The position numbers and the translations under genes are program-made. Below the pieces are notes generated by a model that had not been told where the DNA came from, made no database searches, and saw only the letters and a program-made list of their open reading frames with translations. Of a stretch of 64,000 nt of DNA, positions 58,771 to 64,000 are shown one piece after another. The stretch comes from Kribbella sp. NBC_01245 (GTDB lineage: Bacteria > Actinomycetota > Actinomycetes > Propionibacteriales > Kribbellaceae), in the NCBI RefSeq assembly GCF_036226525.1, contig NZ_CP108487.1, positions 8,308,001-8,372,000 of the forward strand, in the 5' to 3' direction. Every line of letters starts with the position of its first letter. The first letter of the stretch is position 1.

Positions 58771-60087
58771 ATGAAGAAGTATTCGATCGCGGTGGCCTGC
58801 CTGCTGTCGGCCCTGACAGCGGCCCACCTGGCGCCGGCTTCGGCCGCGCCAAGCGCTGTAAGCAACGTCAAGGTGGCCTGGTCTGACGCCACCCACTCGT
58901 CGGTCAAGATCACCTGGACCTCCCCGTTGGCCGACACCGTCGAGCTGACCACGCAGTACGGCCCGATTCCGCTCGGTTCCACCGCCGCGGGTGCCACGGA
59001 CCAGCTGATCGTGCCGGTGAGCAAGTTCTACCCCACCCACGACGCCGCGCGGAGCAGCCAGATCGTGGTCACGGATTCGGGTGGCGCCACGGCGTCGTCG
59101 GTGCCGTTCGACCAGTACGTGCCGCGGGCGCGGCCGACCAACGTCGTGGTCGGCGCCGGTAACACGCTGCAGGGCACGGGTACCGTCGAGAACAACGCCG
59201 ACACCACGCCGGGTGACCCGCTGGATGTCTCCGTGCCGCTCCGGTACACGCCGGATCTGCTGATCGACTGTGTCCGGCAGAGGTATGCGACCTCGGCCTC
59301 GCCGTCCTTCACTGTGCCGGTTCCGAGCGTTCCGGCCCTGATGTGGATCGATACGGCCAACGAATGGCCGGCGCCACGCGTGGACGAGGGGTACACCGGG
59401 TTCGACCTGCCGAAGGCGCTGATCAGCACCACGGCGCCGACCTCAACGACGTACCGCCAGGTCTTCACGCTGACTGGTGTCGTCTATCAGTTGCAGGAGT
59501 TCTACACCTTCGAACAGGGCAACTGCGGCGTTGAACGGACTTCGCCGGACCCGCGAACCGTGCTGATCCAGGCCCGTAAGGACAGCGGATCCGCGTGGGC
59601 CCTGGTCGGATCCACCAAGACCGTGACCGTGAGCGGCGCGGGCAGCCCGTACCCGTCCAGAGGTGTCTACTCCTTCAAGGTGACCAATCCGGGCACCCGG
59701 CAGTACCGGGCTGTTGTGCCGACCATCCGGACTTCCAACTCGATCGACTTCGGTGTGATCAGCGGGACGCGAACGGTCAAGGCGACGACCCAGGTGCTCT
59801 CGGCCAAGTTCCTGACCTCGGTGGTGAGCTATGGCCAGCCGGCGACGGCGTACCTGGCCGTTGCTCCGGGCCGCAGCCAGCGTGCGCTGCTGCAGGCCAA
59901 GAACACGTCGGGCGTGTGGGCGGGCGTGACCTACAAGACGCTGACCGCGGGCAAGGGGTATGCCACCTTCACCTGGCGGCGTCGCGGACTCACAGCGTTC
60001 CGCTGGTACAGCCCGGCGACGACGACCAGCACTGGCCTGAGCGTCGGTGCCGTGTTCACCGGACCCTTCTACCTGACCGTTCGGTAA
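58771..60087 (+). CDS. Secreted protein, paralogue 1 of a tandem pair
   Basis: 438 residues from ATG 58771. Signal peptide KKYSIAVACLLSALTAAHLA, then SAAP. A fibronectin-III-like strand pattern follows (AVSNVKVAWSDATHSSVKIT, WTSPLADTVEL), a middle region with two Cys, and C-terminal repeats (TQVLSAKFLTSVVSYGQPAT, RALLQAKNTSGVWAGVTYKT, RRRGLTAFRWYSPATTT) that resemble beta-rich wall or surface modules. No enzyme motif. About 55-60% alike to the next protein over its full length by eye. Each copy has its own promoter. Confidence 0.8.
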   Translation: MKKYSIAVACLLSALTAAHLAPASAAPSAVSNVKVAWSDATHSSVKITWTSPLADTVELTTQYGPIPLGSTAAGATDQLIVPVSKFYPTHDAARSSQIVVTDSGGATASSVPFDQYVPRARPTNVVVGAGNTLQGTGTVENNADTTPGDPLDVSVPLRYTPDLLIDCVRQRYATSASPSFTVPVPSVPALMWIDTANEWPAPRVDEGYTGFDLPKALISTTAPTSTTYRQVFTLTGVVYQLQEFYTFEQGNCGVERTSPDPRTVLIQARKDSGSAWALVGSTKTVTVSGAGSPYPSRGVYSFKVTNPGTRQYRAVVPTIRTSNSIDFGVISGTRTVKATTQVLSAKFLTSVVSYGQPATAYLAVAPGRSQRALLQAKNTSGVWAGVTYKTLTAGKGYATFTWRRRGLTAFRWYSPATTTSTGLSVGAVFTGPFYLTVR

Positions 60088-60097
60088 GCGCTAGGCG

Positions 60098-60125
60098 CAA
60101 CTTTTGAAAGGCGCTCTGCATCGTA
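60098..60125 (+). promoter_or_regulatory. Shared promoter-like motif before paralogue 2
   Basis: GCAACTTT followed by GCATCGT, again 20 bases between AAC and CGT. The intervening bases differ from those of paralogue 1. Confidence 0.45.
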
Positions 60126-60168
60126 GGAAATGTACCGATCGGTCATCGACCACGAGGGAAACCAATAC

Positions 60169-61455
60169 ATGAAGAAGCGTTCCATCGCCGTGGCGGGCGT
60201 GCTGTCCGCCATCGCGGCCGCGAACCTTGCTCCCGCCTTTGCCACCCCGGCCGCCGTGAGCGACGTCAAGCTCGCGTGGGCCGACGCCGCTCACTCGGCG
60301 GTCAAGATCACCTGGACCTCCCCGCTCGCCGACACGGTGGTGCTGACCGCCGCCTTCGGCCCCCAGACTCTTGGCAGCACCGCGGCCGGCGCGCCGAACG
60401 AGCTGACCGTGCCGGTGGCCAAGTTCGGCGCCACTTACGATCCGGCGGTGATCTCGCAGATCACGGTCACCGACTCGGCCGGCGCGAAGGCCACGTCCGT
60501 GAAGTTCGACTCGTACGTGCCGCGCGGCGTTCCGTCGTCGGTGACCTTCGGCGCCGCCAACGCCGTACAGGGGACCACCAAGGTCGAGCAGGAGGCCGAC
60601 CTGACGCCGGGTGACCCGCTGGATGTGTCCGTGCCGCTGCGCTTCACGCCGAGGCTCAAGACCGATTGCGGGGACACGCTGTTCGCGACCTCGACCTCGC
60701 CGTCCTTCAAGCTGCCCTCACCCGGCGCGCCGAGCAGCCTGTGGATCAACACCGCCAACGAGTGGGGCGTGCCTGAGTTCGACGCCGGCTACCTCGGCTA
60801 TGGCATCACGACGAGCGCTCTCAAGACGTCGGCGCCGACCACGTCGCCGTACGGGCAGGTCTTCACCATCAGCGGGTACGTCTTGCGGAACCACCAGTAC
60901 TACGCGCCGTGGAATGGGGATTGCGGTGTCGAGCAGACCGAGCCGACGGGCGGGATCGTCGTCGTCCAGGCTCGCAAGGACAGCGCGAGTGCCTGGGGCG
61001 TCGTGGGGACCACCAAGGCCGATGCCATGGGTCGCTTCAGCTACCAGGTCACCAACCCGGGGACTCGGCAGTACCGGGTGGTCGTGCCGAACTACGCCGG
61101 TGCCAACAGGCTCGAGTACGGCGTAGCCGGTGGCGTGCGCACGATCGTCGCGACGACTCGGGTGCTCTCGGCGAAATTCCTGAGCACCTCGGTCGTCTAC
61201 GGCAAGCCCGCGACGGCGTACCTGGCCGTTGTTCCCGGTGGCAGTCAGCGCGCGCTGTTGCAGGCTAAGAGCACGACGGGTGTGTGGTCCGGCGTTACCT
61301 ACAAGACGCTTTCCGCCGGTAAGGGCGCGGTTGCCATCACCTGGAAGCGTCGCGGCCTCACGGCGTTCCGCTGGTACAGCCCCGCGGTCAAGACCGGTTC
61401 GGGCCTGACCGTCGGCGCTGCCTTCAGCTCGCCGTTCTACCTGACCGTGCGTTAA
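60169..61455 (+). CDS. Secreted protein, paralogue 2 of a tandem pair
   Basis: 428 residues from ATG 60169. Signal peptide KKRSIAVAGVLSAIAAANLA, then PAFATP. Same plan as paralogue 1: AVSDVKLAWADAAHSAVKIT, TPGDPLDVSVPLRFTP, WINTANEWGVPEFDAGYLGY, RKDSASAWGVVGTTKADAMG, TRVLSAKFLSTSVVYGKPAT and RRGLTAFRWYSPAVKTGSGL. Extracellular, function unknown. The duplication is old enough for loops to differ but cores and start region are kept. Confidence 0.8.
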   Translation: MKKRSIAVAGVLSAIAAANLAPAFATPAAVSDVKLAWADAAHSAVKITWTSPLADTVVLTAAFGPQTLGSTAAGAPNELTVPVAKFGATYDPAVISQITVTDSAGAKATSVKFDSYVPRGVPSSVTFGAANAVQGTTKVEQEADLTPGDPLDVSVPLRFTPRLKTDCGDTLFATSTSPSFKLPSPGAPSSLWINTANEWGVPEFDAGYLGYGITTSALKTSAPTTSPYGQVFTISGYVLRNHQYYAPWNGDCGVEQTEPTGGIVVVQARKDSASAWGVVGTTKADAMGRFSYQVTNPGTRQYRVVVPNYAGANRLEYGVAGGVRTIVATTRVLSAKFLSTSVVYGKPATAYLAVVPGGSQRALLQAKSTTGVWSGVTYKTLSAGKGAVAITWKRRGLTAFRWYSPAVKTGSGLTVGAAFSSPFYLTVR

Positions 61456-61458
61456 CCC

Positions 61459-63690
61459 TTAGCCCTCGTCGATCGTCGGGGTGGTCGAAGCGGGGGTGTA
61501 GCTGAGCCAGACGGCGCCGAGCGGGGGTACGGAAAGCTCGGCGCTGCTGGCCATCCCGTGCCACTCCGGACCGCCGGCGGTGACGCCACCGAGGTTGCCG
61601 ACCCCGGAACCGCCGTACTCCTGGGCGTCCGAGTTCAGCACCTCGGTCCAGTGGCCCTCGAACGGCAGACCCAGCCGGTACCCGTAGTGCGGCACGGCCG
61701 AGTAGTTCACCACGCACGCGATGGCCGAGCCGTTCGGGCTGAACCGCACGAACGAGAAAACGTTGTTGGCGGCATCATTCGCGTCGATCCAGGAGAAGCG
61801 CTCCGGGTCGTGATCGGTGCCCCACAACGCGTCGTTGGCGCGGTAGATCCCGTTCAGGTCCTTGACCAGCCGCTGCATGCCCTGGTGGTCGCTGTGGTCC
61901 AGCAGCCACCAGTCGAGCTCGCCCTTCTCGGACCACTCCGACTCCTGGCCGAACTCGCAGCCCATGAACAGCAGTTGCTTACCCGGGTGGGCCCACATCA
62001 TCGACAGGTACGCCCGGAGGTTGGCGAGCTGCTTCCACCGATCGCCCGGCATCTTGCGCAGCAGCGAACCCTTACCGTGCACCACCTCGTCGTGCGAGAG
62101 CGGCAGCACGAAGTTCTCCGAGTAGGCGTACATCATCGAGAACGTCAGCTCGTGGTGGTGGTACTGCCGGTGGATCGGGTCATGCTCCAGATAGCGGAGC
62201 GAGTCGTTCATCCAGCCCATGTTCCACTTGAACCCGAAGCCGAGACCGCCCAGATGCGTGGCCCGGGTGACGCCCGGCCAAGAGGTCGACTCCTCGGCGA
62301 TCGTCACGACGCCCGGCACGCGCCGGTAGATCGTGGCGTTCATCTCCTGCAGGAACGAGACGGCCTCGAGGTTCTCCCGGCCGCCGAACTGGTTCGGTAC
62401 CCACTGGCCTTCACTGCGGGAGTAGTCGAGGTACAGCATCGAGGCCACCGCGTCGACCCGCAGGCCGTCGATGTGGAACTCCTCCGCCCAGTAGAGCGCA
62501 TTCGCGACCAGGAAGTTGCGCACCTGTGGCCGGCCGAAGTCGAAGACCAGCGTGCCCCAGTCCGGTTGTTCGCCGCGGCGCGGATCCGGGTGCTCGTACA
62601 GCGGGGTGCCGTCGAATCGCGCCAGCGCCCAAGCGTCCTTCGGGAAATGCGCGGGCACCCAGTCCACGATCACGCCGATACCGGCCTGGTGCAGCGCATC
62701 GACCAGGAACCGGAAGTCGTCGGGATTCCCGAACCGCGAGGTCGGCGCGAAGTACGACGTGACCTGGTACCCCCACGAACCGCCGAACGGGTGCTCCATC
62801 ACCGGCATCAACTCGACGTGCGTGAACCCCATCTCGCTCACGTAGTCGACCAGTTCGGTGGCGAGATCGGTGTACGACCGGCCCTTACGCCACGACCCGA
62901 GGTGCAACTCGTACACGCTCATCGGCTCGGCATAAGCCTGCGAGCTGGCCCGTTTCGCCAGCCATTCGTCGTCTTTCCACTCGTACGTCGACTCGAACAC
63001 GACCGACGCGTTCGCCGGGGGAGTCTCGGCCAAGTTGGCCATCGGGTCGGCCTTCTGCCGCCAGACGCCATCCCGCCCGCAGATGTCGTACTTGTAGCGC
63101 GTGCCGGATCCGACGCCCGGGACGAACAGCTCCCACACGCCAGACGAGCCCATCGAGCGCATCGGATGCGCCCGGCCATCCCAGAAGTTGAAGTCGGCGG
63201 TGATTCGCACGCCCTGCGCATTCGGCGCCCAGACCGCGAACGAAGTCCCGGTCACGACGCCGGTCGGACCCTCGTAGCGCCGCACATGCGCGCCCAGCAC
63301 ACTCCAGAGCTGCTCGTGCCGTCCTTCACCGATGAGGTGCAGGTCCATCTCGCCTAACGACGGGAGATAGCGGTACGGGTCGTCGACCTCCTGCGCGGGA
63401 GCATCGCCGTACGCCACCTCTAGCCGATAGTCCGGCACGGTCGGCGTATTCAGCACGCCCACCCAGATGCCGTCGAACTCGTGCTCAAGCTCGGTCCGCT
63501 GCCCGTCTACCACAGCGGCGACACTCTTGGCGAACGGCCGGAGCACCCGCAACGTCACGGACTCCTCGCCGAGGTGCGGACCGAGCACCTGATGCGGGTC
63601 GTGATTGGTCCCACTGACAAGTCGTTCGAGCTGACCACTGTCGACCGGTACGGGAGTGATCTGACGCTCGCTCGATTCCATGAACCCCAT
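61459..63690 (-). CDS. glgB: 1,4-alpha-glucan branching enzyme
   Basis: 743 residues from ATG 63690 (ATG 63681 is also plausible). CBM48-containing N-terminus (HQVLGPHLGEESVTLRVLRP, TSFAVWAPNAQGVRITADFN), then the GH13 barrel: HVELMPVMEHPFGGSWGYQV, VDWVPAHFPKD, GLRVDAVASMLYLDYSR (nucleophile Asp), TIAEESTSWPGV (acid Glu) and LPLSHDEVVHGKGSL (His-Asp). It makes alpha-1,6 branches in glycogen-like glucan. Downstream of, and probably cotranscribed with, the maltokinase gene, as in the GlgE pathway. Confidence 0.96.
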   Translation of the reverse strand: MGFMESSERQITPVPVDSGQLERLVSGTNHDPHQVLGPHLGEESVTLRVLRPFAKSVAAVVDGQRTELEHEFDGIWVGVLNTPTVPDYRLEVAYGDAPAQEVDDPYRYLPSLGEMDLHLIGEGRHEQLWSVLGAHVRRYEGPTGVVTGTSFAVWAPNAQGVRITADFNFWDGRAHPMRSMGSSGVWELFVPGVGSGTRYKYDICGRDGVWRQKADPMANLAETPPANASVVFESTYEWKDDEWLAKRASSQAYAEPMSVYELHLGSWRKGRSYTDLATELVDYVSEMGFTHVELMPVMEHPFGGSWGYQVTSYFAPTSRFGNPDDFRFLVDALHQAGIGVIVDWVPAHFPKDAWALARFDGTPLYEHPDPRRGEQPDWGTLVFDFGRPQVRNFLVANALYWAEEFHIDGLRVDAVASMLYLDYSRSEGQWVPNQFGGRENLEAVSFLQEMNATIYRRVPGVVTIAEESTSWPGVTRATHLGGLGFGFKWNMGWMNDSLRYLEHDPIHRQYHHHELTFSMMYAYSENFVLPLSHDEVVHGKGSLLRKMPGDRWKQLANLRAYLSMMWAHPGKQLLFMGCEFGQESEWSEKGELDWWLLDHSDHQGMQRLVKDLNGIYRANDALWGTDHDPERFSWIDANDAANNVFSFVRFSPNGSAIACVVNYSAVPHYGYRLGLPFEGHWTEVLNSDAQEYGGSGVGNLGGVTAGGPEWHGMASSAELSVPPLGAVWLSYTPASTTPTIDEG

Positions 63691-63714
63691 CCTGCCCGAT
63701 AGCTGTGCTTGACG

Positions 63715-64000
63715 TTATTCGTGACTCAGTTGGGCGGCCGCGGTGAGCGGGATCGGGAGCCACGACGGGCGGTTGCGTGCCTCGTACAACGTTTCGTAGA
63801 TGACCTTGTCCGCGGTGAAGGCTCGCAGCAGCACGCCCTGCTCGCGTGGGTCGCTGCCGTAGACCTCGGCATAGCCCTCGCAGAACGCGCGACGGTTGCG
63901 GTTGGCCCATTCGCCTGACCGGTAAGCGATTTGCTGGTCGCCCGGGTGATCGGCGAGCAGACTCTTGGCGGCGTAGTCGAACGACCGGAGCATGCCGGCG
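63715..64000 (-). CDS. mak: Maltokinase (Pep2/Mak), C-terminal end, cut by window end
   Basis: The frame is open to the last base of the window and ends at TGA 63715-63717 region, 24 bases before glgB. The visible 94 residues start AGMLRSFDYAAKSLL and include NRRAFCEGYAEVYGSDPREQ, LRAFTADKVIYETLYEARNR and PSWLPIPL, the conserved end of maltokinases. Mak makes maltose-1-phosphate, the substrate of GlgE; GlgB then branches the polymer. The N-terminus lies outside. Confidence 0.88.
   Translation of the reverse strand, partial: AGMLRSFDYAAKSLLADHPGDQQIAYRSGEWANRNRRAFCEGYAEVYGSDPREQGVLLRAFTADKVIYETLYEARNRPSWLPIPLTAAAQLSHE

Noticed and set aside
1..64000. tRNA, rRNA, riboswitch or prophage regions
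   Set aside because: No cloverleaf, rRNA-like sequence, known riboswitch core, or phage structural or integrase gene was seen on either strand by reading.

Overview
The window is a 64 kb piece of a high-GC actinobacterial chromosome. NucS mismatch repair, a mycothiol-dependent (MDMPI-type) enzyme, a SARP regulator, an ECF42-type sigma factor, GlgB next to maltokinase (GlgE-type glucan pathway) and crotonyl-CoA carboxylase/reductase together point to Actinobacteria. Gene content and style fit Propionibacteriales close to Kribbella; the genus is an inference. No rRNA, tRNA, CRISPR array, prophage or origin was seen.

Layout. 1-7 kb: 3' part of ethylmalonyl-CoA mutase, a cyclase-family protein with altered metal ligands, a PEP-mutase-like/AhpD-like pair divergent from a MocR regulator, and a SARP regulator. 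7-15 kb: a dehalogenase-like hydrolase, D-amino-acid oxidase, a frameshifted secreted phytase-like gene, glmS, a secreted M4 protease with a CUB-like tail, and nucS. 15-24 kb: Nudix and HAD proteins, an ECF sigma factor preceded by an overlapping 30-codon membrane-peptide gene, a duplicated-domain 3-hydroxyacyl-CoA dehydrogenase, a decayed gene, and a polar amino acid ABC transporter. 23-32 kb: a two-component pair divergent from a fatty acid desaturase (DesKR-like arrangement), an M28 peptidase, a MarR-DoxX pair behind a perfect double palindrome, and a coiled-coil protein. 32-43 kb: acyl-CoA carbon metabolism (ccr, epimerase, thiolase, meaB, and a mutase large subunit with the Phe80/Gln198 signature of isobutyryl-CoA mutase), a TrkA-type channel and a YbbN-like protein. 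44-48 kb: IS110- and IS4-family elements in a repeat-rich gap. 48-53 kb: a uronate/aldarate locus (udh, gudD, garR) with two unrecognised proteins. 53-58 kb: a lactonase-like protein, a second repeat-rich gap, and an ECF42 sigma operon with two DGPF-family proteins. 58-64 kb: two paralogous secreted proteins, glgB and the end of maltokinase.

The most unusual content is between genes. Five families of hairpin-forming repeats each occur twice (R1: 8907 and 20467; R2: 44039 and 54817; R3: 45977 and 54626; R4: 28991 and 45805; R5: 1337 and 55001). In four of them the two copies differ in their arms, yet the partner arm has changed to match, so pairing rather than sequence appears conserved. One R2 copy is split by the IS110 element. 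This fixes the IS ends at a CT core and lets the four guide segments of a putative bridge RNA upstream of the transposase be read against the actual target and donor ends. Several genes also carry tandem copies of their last 20-25 bp, stop codon included, just past their 3' ends.
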